Assembly (NCBI GenBank): GCA_963812775.1
Contig: CAWEWH010000001.1
Coordinates: forward strand, 248,001-312,000
Direction of reading: 5' to 3'
From: CAWEWH01 sp963812775
GTDB taxonomy: Bacteria; Pseudomonadota; Alphaproteobacteria; Rhizobiales; Beijerinckiaceae
Length of the DNA stretch: 64,000 nucleotides
Below, piece by piece: positions 53,822 to 63,388 of the stretch. A model generated the notes under the pieces. The model had not been told where the DNA came from. It searched no databases and saw only the letters and a program-made list of their open reading frames with translations. The stretch's first letter is position 1. Every line of letters begins with the position of its first letter. The position numbers were made by a program, and so were the translations under genes.

Positions 53822-54355
53822 CTACTTCTTCTTGCCTTCCTTGCGGAAGACGAATTCGTTCGCGTATTTCACGCCCTTGCCCTTGTAGGGCTCGGGGCCG
53901 CGGAAGTCGCGGATTTCCGCCGCCGTCTGGCCGACCTTCTGCTTGTCGAAGCCGACGACGAGGATTTCGGTCGGCTTCGGCGTCGTGATGGCGATGCCGG
54001 CCGGGATCGGATAGTCGATCTCGTGGCTGTAGCCGAGCGACAGTTTCAACACCTTGCCGGCCACCGCGGCGCGATAGCCGACGCCGCTGATCTCGAGCTT
54101 CTTCTCGTAGCCGTTGGTGACCCCGGCGACGAGGTTTGCCACCTGCGCCCGGGACGTGCCCCATTGAGCGCGCGCCCGCTTGCTGTCGTTGCGCGGCTCG
54201 ACCGCGATGGCGCCCTTGTCCATCTTGACCGTCACCTCGTCCGGCACCACGAAGGCGAGCTCGCCCTTGGCGCCCTTCATCTTCACCGTCTGACCGTCGA
54301 CGCTCGCCGTCACACCCGACGGCACCGTCACCGGCTTCTTGCCAACTCGCGACAT
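53822..54355 (-). CDS. rplF: 50S ribosomal protein L6
   Basis: A 177-residue L6 (MSRVGKKPVTVPSGVTASVD, GYSHEIDYPIPAGIAITTPK, ending NEFVFRKEGKKK). It lies near the GTPase centre of the large subunit. Between rpsH and rplR as expected. Confidence 0.97.
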   Translation of the reverse strand: MSRVGKKPVTVPSGVTASVDGQTVKMKGAKGELAFVVPDEVTVKMDKGAIAVEPRNDSKRARAQWGTSRAQVANLVAGVTNGYEKKLEISGVGYRAAVAGKVLKLSLGYSHEIDYPIPAGIAITTPKPTEILVVGFDKQKVGQTAAEIRDFRGPEPYKGKGVKYANEFVFRKEGKKK

Positions 54356-54384
54356 TGCGCTCTCCTGATCCTTGCGCCCGCCGG

Positions 54385-54783
54385 TCAGAACACCTTGCAG
54401 AGCACTTCGCCGCCCACGTTGCTCTCGCGCGCCGCGTGGTCGGCCATGACGCCCTTGGGCGTCGACAGAATGGTGATGCCGAGCCCATCGGCGACGCGCG
54501 GCATCGTGCCGACCGATGCATAGACGCGCCGGCCGGGCTTCGACACCCGCTCGATGGAACGGATGACCGGCTGGCCGTCGAAATATTTGAGCTCGATCTC
54601 GAACTCGGTACGGCCATTGCCGTATTCCGTGGTCGAGTAGCCGCGGATATAACCTTCCTGCTGGAGAACTTCCAGCACCCGGGCGCGCAGCTTCGAGCCG
54701 GGCGTCGAGACCTTGCCGCGCTTGCGCATTTGCGCGTTGCGGATACGGGTCAGCATGTCGCCGAGAGCGTCGTTCATCGCCAT
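54385..54783 (-). CDS. rpsH: 30S ribosomal protein S8
   Basis: A 132-residue S8 (MNDALGDMLTRIRNAQMRKR, GLGITILSTPKGVMADHAAR). It binds central-domain 16S rRNA and in E. coli represses the spc operon. 29 bases from rplF. Confidence 0.97.
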   Translation of the reverse strand: MAMNDALGDMLTRIRNAQMRKRGKVSTPGSKLRARVLEVLQQEGYIRGYSTTEYGNGRTEFEIELKYFDGQPVIRSIERVSKPGRRVYASVGTMPRVADGLGITILSTPKGVMADHAARESNVGGEVLCKVF

Positions 54784-54796
54784 TGCCGCGCCTCCC

Positions 54797-55102
54797 TCAC
54801 CAACTCGACTTCACGAGGCCCGGGATGAGCCCCCTCGAGCCCATCTCCCGCATCGCGATGCGCGACATCTTTGTCTTGCGGTAGACGGCGCGCGAGCGCC
54901 CCGTCATCTCGCAGCGATTGCGGATGCGGGTTGCCGATGAGTTGCGCGGCAGCTGCGCCAGCTTGAGGACCGCCGCGAAGCGCTCCTCGATGGGCTTCTT
55001 CTTGTCTTCGGCCACTGCCAAGAGGCGCTTGCGCTTGCCGGCATACTTGCTGACCAGCTTCCTGCGCCGCTTGTTCTTCTCGATCGAGCTTTTCTTCGCC
55101 AT
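54797..55102 (-). CDS. rpsN: 30S ribosomal protein S14
   Basis: A 101-residue S14 of the zinc-free C-minus type, without CxxC pairs (MAKKSSIEKNKRRRKLVSKY, ending GLIPGLVKSSW). Immediately upstream of rpsH and 40 bases downstream of rplE. Confidence 0.97.
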   Translation of the reverse strand: MAKKSSIEKNKRRRKLVSKYAGKRKRLLAVAEDKKKPIEERFAAVLKLAQLPRNSSATRIRNRCEMTGRSRAVYRKTKMSRIAMREMGSRGLIPGLVKSSW

Positions 55103-55142
55103 GGGGTCCCTATCTCCAGTGTCCGCGTTTGAGAGCCGTCTC

Positions 55143-56018
55143 TCACTGCCGGAACGGGAAGTTCAAATGCTTGAGGAGAGCTTGCGCCTCCTCGTCGGTC
55201 TTGGCGGACGTGCAAACCACCACGTCCATGCCCCAGACCGACTCCGCCTTGTCGTAGTTGATCTCCGGAAACACGATGTGCTCCTTGATGCCGAGCGCGT
55301 AGTTGCCGCGGCCGTCGAACGACTTCGGGTTGAGCCCGCGGAAGTCACGCACCCGCGGCAGCGCGACGGTGACGAGGCGGTCGACGAACTCGTACATGCG
55401 CGTCTTGCGCAACGTCACCTTGGCGCCGATGGGCATGTTCTCGCGCACCTTGTAGGTGGCGATGGCCTTGCGCGCCCGCGTCACGATCGGCTTCTGGCCG
55501 GCAATGAGCGCCAGATCGGCGGCGGCCACCGTAGCCTTCTTTGAATCGTTCACCGACTCGCCCACCCCCATGTTCAGCACCACCTTGGTGATCTGCGGCA
55601 CTTCCATGGCGTTCTTGTAGCCGAACTCCTCGACGAGCTTCGGCCGGATGACCTCGTCGTAAAGCTTCTTCAGCCGCGGCGTGTAGTCCTTCGGCGGCTT
55701 CGAGACCTTGCCGGGCTTGGCGCCCTCCGCCTTGTCGGCCTTCTTGCCCTTCGGCGCCTTGGCGGCCTTGCCGTCCGCAGGCTTGCCGCCGGCGGGCTTG
55801 TCGCCGGCGGGCTTGTCGGCCGCAGCCTTTTCGCCGGCCGGGGCCTTGTCGCCCTGCGCCGCCTTGTCGGCCTGCGGAGCCTTGTCGGCCTGCGCCGCCT
55901 TTTCGGCCTTCGGGGCCTTCTCGGGCTTGTCGCCCTGCGGGGCCTTCTCGGCCTTCTCGGCCTTCGCGGCTTTCGGGGCCTTCTCGGCCTTCGCCTTGTC
56001 TTCGGTCTTGTCAGCCAT
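55143..56018 (-). CDS. rplE: 50S ribosomal protein L5 with long Ala/Lys-rich N-terminal extension
   Basis: A standard L5 domain (about residues 112-291: YTPRLKKLYDEVIRPKLVEE, VTLRKTRMYEFVDRLVTVAL, GMDVVVCTSAKTDEEAQALL) is preceded by about 110 residues of Ala, Lys, Asp and Pro repeats such as EKAPKAEKAAQADKAPQADK. L5 normally has about 180 residues. The ATG at 56018 overlaps the rplX stop by eight bases, no internal Met lies between, and the reading frame is uninterrupted, so the extension is translated. L5 binds 5S rRNA; the tail looks like histone-H1-type disordered sequence. Confidence 0.95.
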   Translation of the reverse strand: MADKTEDKAKAEKAPKAAKAEKAEKAPQGDKPEKAPKAEKAAQADKAPQADKAAQGDKAPAGEKAAADKPAGDKPAGGKPADGKAAKAPKGKKADKAEGAKPGKVSKPPKDYTPRLKKLYDEVIRPKLVEEFGYKNAMEVPQITKVVLNMGVGESVNDSKKATVAAADLALIAGQKPIVTRARKAIATYKVRENMPIGAKVTLRKTRMYEFVDRLVTVALPRVRDFRGLNPKSFDGRGNYALGIKEHIVFPEINYDKAESVWGMDVVVCTSAKTDEEAQALLKHLNFPFRQ

Positions 56019-56328
56019 CGATCAGATCTCCTGAACGCTTGGCGAAGCGGACCTTGCGTCCGTCATCCAGAAACTTGAATCCCACTCGCGTCGGCTTGCC
56101 GTCCTTGGGGTCGGCAATCGCCAGGTTCGACAGATGCAGCGACGCCTCCTTGGACACGATGCCGCCTTCCTGGCTGGCGCTCTGCCGCTGATGCCGCTTC
56201 ACCATGTTGATGCCGCGCACCAGGGCCCGCTCTTCGCGCGGCATCACCTTGATGACCTCACCGCTCTTGCCCCGCTCGCGGCCGGTCAAGACGACGACTT
56301 TGTCGCCCTTCTTGATCTTGGCCGCCAT
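56011..56328 (-). CDS. rplX: 50S ribosomal protein L24
   Basis: A 105-residue L24 (MAAKIKKGDKVVVLTGRERG, KSGEVIKVMPREERALVRGI). It initiates large-subunit assembly. ATG 56328 shares one base with the rplN stop, and its own stop overlaps the rplE start. Confidence 0.97.
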   Translation of the reverse strand: MAAKIKKGDKVVVLTGRERGKSGEVIKVMPREERALVRGINMVKRHQRQSASQEGGIVSKEASLHLSNLAIADPKDGKPTRVGFKFLDDGRKVRFAKRSGDLIDG

Positions 56329-56696
56329 CACAGCACCTCCGGGGCAAGCGAAATGATCTTCATGTGGTTCTTGGCCCTCAGCTCGCGCGGCACCGGACCG
56401 AAGATGCGGGTGCCGATGGGCTCCTTCTGGGCGTTGATCAGCACGGCGGCGTTGCGGTCGAAGCGGATCACCGAACCGTCGGGGCGGCGGATGTCCTTGG
56501 CGGTCCGCACCACGACAGCCTTCATGACCTCGCCCTTCTTGACGCGGCCGCGCGGGATCGCCTCCTTGACCGACACGACGATGATGTCGCCGACGCCGGC
56601 ATATTTGCGTTTCGAGCCGCCCAGCACCTTGATGCACATGACGCGGCGAGCGCCGGAATTGTCGGCAACGTCCAAATTGGTCTGCATCTGGATCAT
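56328..56696 (-). CDS. rplN: 50S ribosomal protein L14
   Basis: A 122-residue L14 (MIQMQTNLDVADNSGARRVM, ending MKIISLAPEVL), a large-subunit interface protein. 101 bases separate it from rpsQ; no promoter is evident there. Confidence 0.97.
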   Translation of the reverse strand: MIQMQTNLDVADNSGARRVMCIKVLGGSKRKYAGVGDIIVVSVKEAIPRGRVKKGEVMKAVVVRTAKDIRRPDGSVIRFDRNAAVLINAQKEPIGTRIFGPVPRELRAKNHMKIISLAPEVL

Positions 56697-56797
56697 GGCA
56701 CGATCCCTTCCTCTGTCTCAGCCGGTTTCCGGCGCTCCGGACTTCGGCTGACGGGGATCTCGGTCCCCTTGCCTCATCTCAAACTTGCGTCACGTCC

Positions 56798-57040
56798 TCA
56801 CGCCTTGGGGGCCTCGTCGAGCACCACCCAGGTCTTCAATTTCGATATCGGCCGCGATTCCTCGATGCGCACGATGTCGCCGACCTTGAACTTGTTGGCC
56901 TCGTCGTGAGCATGGAAATTCTTGGTCCGCCGCACCGTCTTCTTCAACAGCGGATGGGTGATGCGGCGCTCCACCTTCACCACCACTGTCTTGTTCTGCT
57001 TGTCGCTGACGACGACGCCCTGCAGCACGCGTTTTGGCAC
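56798..57040 (-). CDS. rpsQ: 30S ribosomal protein S17
   Basis: An 80-residue S17 (MPKRVLQGVVVSDKQNKTVV, KVERRITHPLLKKTVRRTKN). It binds 16S rRNA in early assembly. Ten bases after rpmC. Confidence 0.97.
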   Translation of the reverse strand: MPKRVLQGVVVSDKQNKTVVVKVERRITHPLLKKTVRRTKNFHAHDEANKFKVGDIVRIEESRPISKLKTWVVLDEAPKA

Positions 57041-57050
57041 CCTCGCCTCC

Positions 57051-57266
57051 CTAAGCCTTGACGGCCGCAGCGGCGCTTAGCTGCTGCAGCGTTCTGATGC
57101 GGGCGATGTCCCTGCGGACCTCGCGCACGCGGTTGGTATTCTCGAGCTGGCCGGTAGCGCGCTGGAAGCGCAGGTTGAACTGCTCTTTCTTCAGCTTGAG
57201 CAGCTCGTCCTGCAGCTGGTCCTTGCTCATCTGCTTGAGGTCGGATGTCCGTTGCGTTTGCTTCAT
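57051..57266 (-). CDS. rpmC: 50S ribosomal protein L29
   Basis: A 71-residue L29 (LKQMSKDQLQDELLKLKKEQ, FNLRFQRATGQLENTNRVRE) at the polypeptide exit. The ATG at 57266 has a GGAGG site five bases away; a GTG two codons earlier overlaps that site and is less likely. Confidence 0.95.
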   Translation of the reverse strand: MKQTQRTSDLKQMSKDQLQDELLKLKKEQFNLRFQRATGQLENTNRVREVRRDIARIRTLQQLSAAAAVKA

Positions 57267-57276
57267 CGGCACCTCC

Positions 57277-57690
57277 TCAATCGGCCAGGCGCTGAATGAA
57301 GCGCGTCTTGATCGGCAGCTTGGCGGCGCCGAGCGCCAGGGCTTCCTTGGCGACGTTGACCGGCACGCCGTCGAGCTCGAACAGCACGCGGCCAGGCTTC
57401 ACCCTGGCGGCCCAATATTCCGGCGCGCCCTTGCCCTTGCCCATGCGCACCTCGGTCGGCTTGTCAGACACCGGCACGTCCGGGAAGATGCGGATCCAGA
57501 CGCGGCCGGCACGCTTCATGTGACGCGTGATGGCACGCCGCGCCGCCTCGATCTGGCGGGCCGTCAGCCGCTCGGGCTCCATGGCCTTCAGCCCATATTC
57601 GCCGAAGTTCAAGAACGTGCCGCTCGTGGCCTTGCCGTGGATACGGCCCTTGAACTGCTTGCGGAACTTGGTTTTGGCTGGTTGCAGCAT
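57277..57690 (-). CDS. rplP: 50S ribosomal protein L16
   Basis: A 137-residue L16 (MLQPAKTKFRKQFKGRIHGK, ending AKLPIKTRFIQRLAD), near the peptidyl transferase centre and the A-site tRNA. Ten bases before rpmC. Confidence 0.97.
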   Translation of the reverse strand: MLQPAKTKFRKQFKGRIHGKATSGTFLNFGEYGLKAMEPERLTARQIEAARRAITRHMKRAGRVWIRIFPDVPVSDKPTEVRMGKGKGAPEYWAARVKPGRVLFELDGVPVNVAKEALALGAAKLPIKTRFIQRLAD

Positions 57691-57708
57691 TGTCGTGTCT
57701 CCGCGGCT

Positions 57709-58419
57709 CTACTCGGCCGCTTCGGCTGAACGGCGGCCCTGCGAGCGCCCGCCGTCGTCGGACATCTTCTTGTCCTGCGCCATCGGGTCGTGCTCGAGGA
57801 TCTCGCCCTTGAAAATCCACACCTTGATGCCGCAGGTGCCGTAGGTGGTGAACGCGGTGGCGATGCCATAATCCACGTCGGCGCGCAGCGTATGCAGCGG
57901 CACGCGGCCCTCGCGGTACCATTCCATGCGGGCGATTTCCGAGCCGCCGAGACGGCCCGAGCAGTTGATGCGGATGCCCTCGGCACCGAGCCGCATGGCC
58001 GACTGCACGGCCCGCTTCATGGCGCGCCGGAAGGCGACGCGCCGCTCGAGCTGCTGGGCGATGGATTCGGCCACCAGCGTGGCGTCCACCTCGGGCTTGC
58101 GCACCTCGACGATGTTGATGGCCACGTCCGCGTCGGTCATCTTGGTGACGACCTTGCGCAGCTTCTCGATGTCGGCGCCCTTCTTGCCGATGACGACGCC
58201 CGGGCGGGCCGAATAGATGGTGACGCGGCACTTCTTGTGCGGCCGCTCGATGACGATCTTCGACACCGCCGCCTGCTTCAGCTGCTTCATCAGCGCGTCG
58301 CGGATGGCCACGTCCTCGTGCAGGAGCTTGCTGTACTCGCCCTTCTTGGCGAACCAGCGCGAATCCCACGTCCGGTTGATGCCGAGACGAAGTCCGATCG
58401 GATTGACCTTCTGACCCAT
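57709..58419 (-). CDS. rpsC: 30S ribosomal protein S3
   Basis: A 236-residue S3 (MGQKVNPIGLRLGINRTWDS, KH-domain GVVIGKKGADIEKLRK, INCSGRLGGSEIARMEWYRE). A charged C-terminal tail (QDKKMSDDGGRSQGRRSAEA) is present. It guides mRNA entry. Confidence 0.97.
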   Translation of the reverse strand: MGQKVNPIGLRLGINRTWDSRWFAKKGEYSKLLHEDVAIRDALMKQLKQAAVSKIVIERPHKKCRVTIYSARPGVVIGKKGADIEKLRKVVTKMTDADVAINIVEVRKPEVDATLVAESIAQQLERRVAFRRAMKRAVQSAMRLGAEGIRINCSGRLGGSEIARMEWYREGRVPLHTLRADVDYGIATAFTTYGTCGIKVWIFKGEILEHDPMAQDKKMSDDGGRSQGRRSAEAAE

Positions 58420-58429
58420 TGCGGTCTCC

Positions 58430-58825
58430 TCAAGCCTTCTCGGCTTCGGCGGCAGCGGCGACTTCGCGAACCACGACGGTGAGGTTCGCGAACGGCTTTT
58501 CGACGCGGTCGCCGCGGCCGCGGGCGCGGGCTTGGAACCGCTTCAAGACGAGCGACTTGCCCACATAGGCTTCGGCAACCACGAGATCGTCCACGTCGAG
58601 GTCGTGGTTGTTCTCGGCATTGGCGATGGCGCTCTCCAGCGTCTTCTTCACCTCGACGGCGATGCGCTTCTGGCTGAACTGCAGATCGGCCAGCGCGGTC
58701 GCCACCTTCTTGCCGCGGATCAGCTGCGCCACGAGATTGAGCTTCTGCGGCGAGACGCGCAGGTTGCGCGCCACCGCCTTGGCGGCCTTGTCGTCGAGCG
58801 CGCGAGGCGCGGATTTCTTGCCCAT
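58430..58825 (-). CDS. rplV: 50S ribosomal protein L22
   Basis: A 131-residue L22 (RNLRVSPQKLNLVAQLIRGK, SQKRIAVEVKKTLESAIANA), lining the exit tunnel. Ten-base gaps on both sides. Confidence 0.97.
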   Translation of the reverse strand: MGKKSAPRALDDKAAKAVARNLRVSPQKLNLVAQLIRGKKVATALADLQFSQKRIAVEVKKTLESAIANAENNHDLDVDDLVVAEAYVGKSLVLKRFQARARGRGDRVEKPFANLTVVVREVAAAAEAEKA

Positions 58826-58835
58826 CCTGCCCTCC

Positions 58836-59141
58836 CTACGCCGACGGCGCCGCTGCCGGCGTCGGCCGGCGCGTCGCCTTCTTGTCGCCGGAGTGGCCGT
58901 GGAAGGTGCGCGTCGGCGCGAACTCGCCGAACTTGTGGCCGACCATCTCCTCGGTGACGAAGACCGGGATATGCTTGTGGCCGTTGTGCACGCCGAACGT
59001 GATGCCGACGAACTGCGGCAGAATGGTCGAGCGGCGGCTCCAGATCTTGATGACCTCCGAGCGGCCGGAACCGCGCGCGGTCTCGGCCTTCTTCAGGAGA
59101 TAGCCGTCGACGAACGGGCCCTTCCAGACTGAACGTGCCAT
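58836..59141 (-). CDS. rpsS: 30S ribosomal protein S19
   Basis: A 101-residue S19 (MARSVWKGPFVDGYLLKKAE, ending KKATRRPTPAAAPSA). The Pro/Ala tail is slightly longer than in E. coli. Start ATG 59141 fits the family; a longer open frame is ignored. Confidence 0.97.
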   Translation of the reverse strand: MARSVWKGPFVDGYLLKKAETARGSGRSEVIKIWSRRSTILPQFVGITFGVHNGHKHIPVFVTEEMVGHKFGEFAPTRTFHGHSGDKKATRRPTPAAAPSA

Positions 59142-59149
59142 GACGTGCT

Positions 59150-59990
59150 CTACTTCTTCTTTTTCCGCTGATGGCGGCTGGAAACGATGAAGGTTTCGGT
59201 GCGCTTGTTGACGCGCGTCTTCTTGCCCTTGGTGGGCTTGCCCCACGGCGTTACCGGATGGCGGCCGCCCGAGGTGCGGCCTTCGCCGCCGCCGTGCGGA
59301 TGGTCGATCGGGTTCATGGTCACGCCGCGATTATGCGGCCGCTTGCCGAGCCAGCGCTGGCGGCCCGCCTTGCCGATCGAGATGTTCATATGATCCGGAT
59401 TCGACACCGCCCCGACCGTGCCGAAGCACTGGCCATGGACGAGGCGCTGCTCGCCCGAATTGAGGCGCAGGATGACGTAGCCCTGGTCGCGGCCGACGAT
59501 CTGCGCGTAGGTGCCGGCCGAACGCGCCAGCGCCCCGCCCCTGCCGATCTTCATCTCGACATTGTGGACGATGGTGCCGACGGGAATGTTGCCGAGCGGC
59601 ATGGCGTTGCCGGGCTTGATGTCGACCTGCTGGCCGGCCACCACGGTGTCGCCGACGGCGAGGCGCTGCGGCGCCAGAATATAGGCGAGCTCGCCGTCCT
59701 GCGTATTTCACCAGCGCGATGAAGGCGGTGCGATTGGGATCGTACTCGATGCGCTCGACCTTGGCGGGGGCATCGAGCTTGCGCCGCTTGAAGTCGACGA
59801 TGCGATAGGTCTGCTTGTGGCCGCCACCGCGGAATCGCACGGTGATGCGACCATTGTTGTTGCGGCCGCCGGACGAGGACTTGCCTTCGGTCAACGCCTT
59901 GACGGGCTTGCCCTTGTAGAGCTCGGAGCGGTCGACGATGACGAGCTGCCGCTGGCTCGGCGTGACCGGTCTGTATGATTTCAACGCCAT
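59150..59990 (-). CDS. rplB: 50S ribosomal protein L2, one-base insertion
   Basis: L2 is essential for subunit joining and the peptidyl transferase centre. ATG 59990 opens MALKSYRPVTPSQRQLVIVD and reads to NRTAFIALVKY. There, near base 59701, one extra base shifts frame; the next frame gives DGELAYILAPQRLAVGDTVV and continues to the normal end RHQRKKKK. Removing it gives 279 residues, the normal size. The GRTSGGRHPVTPWGKPTKGK region with the conserved histidine is intact. An error in the sequence is the simplest reading. Confidence 0.95.
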
Positions 59991-60008
59991 CGGTCTAGTT
60001 CCTCAACC

Positions 60009-60320
60009 TCAAAGCCCGGTCGTCACGTCGATGGAGTGGCCCTCGGCGAGGGTCACAATGGCCTTCTTCTTGTCCGAGCGCTGGCCGAGCCGGCCCTTGA
60101 ACACCTTGCGCTTGCCCTTGGTCAGGATGGTGTTGACGGCCTCGACCTTCACGTCGAACAGCTTCTCGACGGCTTCCTTGATGTCGGGCTTGGTCGCCGT
60201 CTTGGCGACGCGGAACGTCACCTTGTTGTGCTCGGAGGCGGCGGTCGCCTTCTCGGTGATGACCGGGCCCAGGATCACGTCATAGAGCCGCGGGTCGACG
60301 ATGCGGGGAGCCTTGCTCAT
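60009..60320 (-). CDS. rplW: 50S ribosomal protein L23
   Basis: A 103-residue L23 (RLYDVILGPVITEKATAASE, FDVKVEAVNTILTKGKRKVF), the docking site for trigger factor and SRP at the exit. Start ATG 60320 overlaps the rplD stop by four bases (ATGA). Confidence 0.97.
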   Translation of the reverse strand: MSKAPRIVDPRLYDVILGPVITEKATAASEHNKVTFRVAKTATKPDIKEAVEKLFDVKVEAVNTILTKGKRKVFKGRLGQRSDKKKAIVTLAEGHSIDVTTGL

Positions 60321-60940
60321 CTGAAGCGCGCCTCCAGCGCATCGACGGCCGCCCTGGTCAGAACCAGCTTGTCGCGGCGAATGATGTCGTAGACGTTGAT
60401 GCCTTGCACCGGCAGCACGTCGACATTGGGGATGTTGCGGGCCGCCTTGCTGAAGCCCGCCTCGATGGCGGCACCGTCGATGATCAGCGCGCTCTCGAAG
60501 CCGAGCTTGTCGAACTGGCCGCGCAGCGCCTTCGTCTTGGCGTCGCCCTTCAGCGCGATCTTGTCGAGCACGATGATGGCGCCGTCCTTGGCCTTGGCGG
60601 AGAGCGCGTGCTTCAGGGCGAGCTGGCGCACCTTCTTGGGCAGGTCGTGGGCATGGTCGCGCACCACGGGACCGAAGGCGCGTCCGCCGCCGCGGAACAG
60701 CGGCGCGCGGGCCGAGCCGTGGCGGGCATTGCCGGTGCCCTTCTGCTTGTAAAGCTTCTTGCCGGTGCGCCAGATTTCGGCGCGGTTCTTCACCTTGTGC
60801 GTGCCGGCCCGCCGCTTGGCGAGCTGCCAGCGGATGTAGCGATGGATCAGGTCGCTGCGCGGCTCCAGCCCAAAAATGTCGTCGCTGAGATCGAGCGAGC
60901 CGGCCTTGCCGCCATCGAGGGTGGTGATGTCGAGTTTCAT
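60317..60940 (-). CDS. rplD: 50S ribosomal protein L4
   Basis: A 207-residue L4 (MKLDITTLDGGKAGSLDLSD, KNRAEIWRTGKKLYKQKGTG). It constricts the tunnel and in E. coli autoregulates the S10 operon. Starts inside the rplC stop (ATGA). Confidence 0.97.
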   Translation of the reverse strand: MKLDITTLDGGKAGSLDLSDDIFGLEPRSDLIHRYIRWQLAKRRAGTHKVKNRAEIWRTGKKLYKQKGTGNARHGSARAPLFRGGGRAFGPVVRDHAHDLPKKVRQLALKHALSAKAKDGAIIVLDKIALKGDAKTKALRGQFDKLGFESALIIDGAAIEAGFSKAARNIPNVDVLPVQGINVYDIIRRDKLVLTRAAVDALEARFR

Positions 60941-61674
60941 TGACCGCCCCCCTCGCTTGCCGCCGGCGCCGCCGCCTCGGCGGGCGCGCCATTGGCCTTT
61001 GCCTCGCGGAACTTGCCGGGCTTCGGCGCCTCCTTGGGCAGCGGCCGCTTCACCGCGTCCCGCACCATGATCCAACCGCCGGCGACGCCGGGAACGGCGC
61101 CCTCGACGAGGATCAGGCCGCGCTCGACATCGGTCTGCACGACGCGCAGGTTCTGCGTCGTGACCCGATCGACGCCGAGATGACCGGCCATCTTCTTGTT
61201 CTTGAAGGTCTTGCCCGGATCCTGGCGGCCGCCGGTGCCGCCGATGGCGCGATGCGAGACCGACACGCCGTGGGTGGCGCGCATGCCGCGGAAGTTCCAG
61301 CGCTTCATGCCGCCGGCAAAGCCCTTGCCGGTCGAGACGCCCGTCACGTCGACGAACTGACCGGGAATGAAATGGTCGGCGGTGATCTCGGCACCGACCG
61401 GAATGAGCCCATCGGGCTCCACCCGGAACTCGGCGAGCTTGCGCTTCGGCTCGACCTTGGCGACCGCAAAGCGCCCGCGCTCGGCGCGCGACACCTTGCT
61501 GACCTTGGCGCGGCCGACGCCGACCTGCAGCGCGGTGTAGCCGTTCTTGTCCACGGTGCGATGGCCGACCACCTGGCACTGGTCGACTTTCAGCACCGTG
61601 ACCGGCACATGCTCGCCCGCATCGGTGAAGACGCGGGTCATGCCGACCTTCTGTGCGATGACGCCTGAACGCAT
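60937..61674 (-). CDS. rplC: 50S ribosomal protein L3
   Basis: A 245-residue L3 (MRSGVIAQKVGMTRVFTDAG, GFAGGMKRWNFRGMRATHGV, QDPGKTFKNKKMAGHLG). The acidic/Ala-rich tail (NGAPAEAAAPAASEGGGQ) is longer than in E. coli. Start ATG 61674 fits the family. Confidence 0.97.
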   Translation of the reverse strand: MRSGVIAQKVGMTRVFTDAGEHVPVTVLKVDQCQVVGHRTVDKNGYTALQVGVGRAKVSKVSRAERGRFAVAKVEPKRKLAEFRVEPDGLIPVGAEITADHFIPGQFVDVTGVSTGKGFAGGMKRWNFRGMRATHGVSVSHRAIGGTGGRQDPGKTFKNKKMAGHLGVDRVTTQNLRVVQTDVERGLILVEGAVPGVAGGWIMVRDAVKRPLPKEAPKPGKFREAKANGAPAEAAAPAASEGGGQ

Positions 61675-61714
61675 TGGCGGTCCTCTGCGGCGTGCCGACG
61701 AGCCAAACGGCGCG

Positions 61715-62023
<309 letters not shown>

Positions 62024-62139
62024 TGGCTTCGCTCAGACGACGGATGACAGACGACGGACGACGGATGTCGTGAGCCGCGCTGCCTCTGCCTTCTGCCCTC
62101 CGTTGTCCGTTCTACGTCGTCCGCCCGTCCGCCGTCCGA
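62024..62139. repeat. Degenerate repeat spacer between tuf and rpsJ
   Basis: The spacer contains several near-copies of a GACGGACGACGGATG type unit at 62036-62068 and complementary CGTCGTCCGCC-like sequence at 62114-62139, which could pair. No terminator with a U-tract and no ORF is seen. Confidence 0.5.
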
Positions 62140-63330
<1,191 letters not shown>

Positions 63331-63388
63331 CGCGGGGCTCCTTGCGAAATCCTCTATGACTTACGGGTTCAGTCTTCAGGCGTCGATC

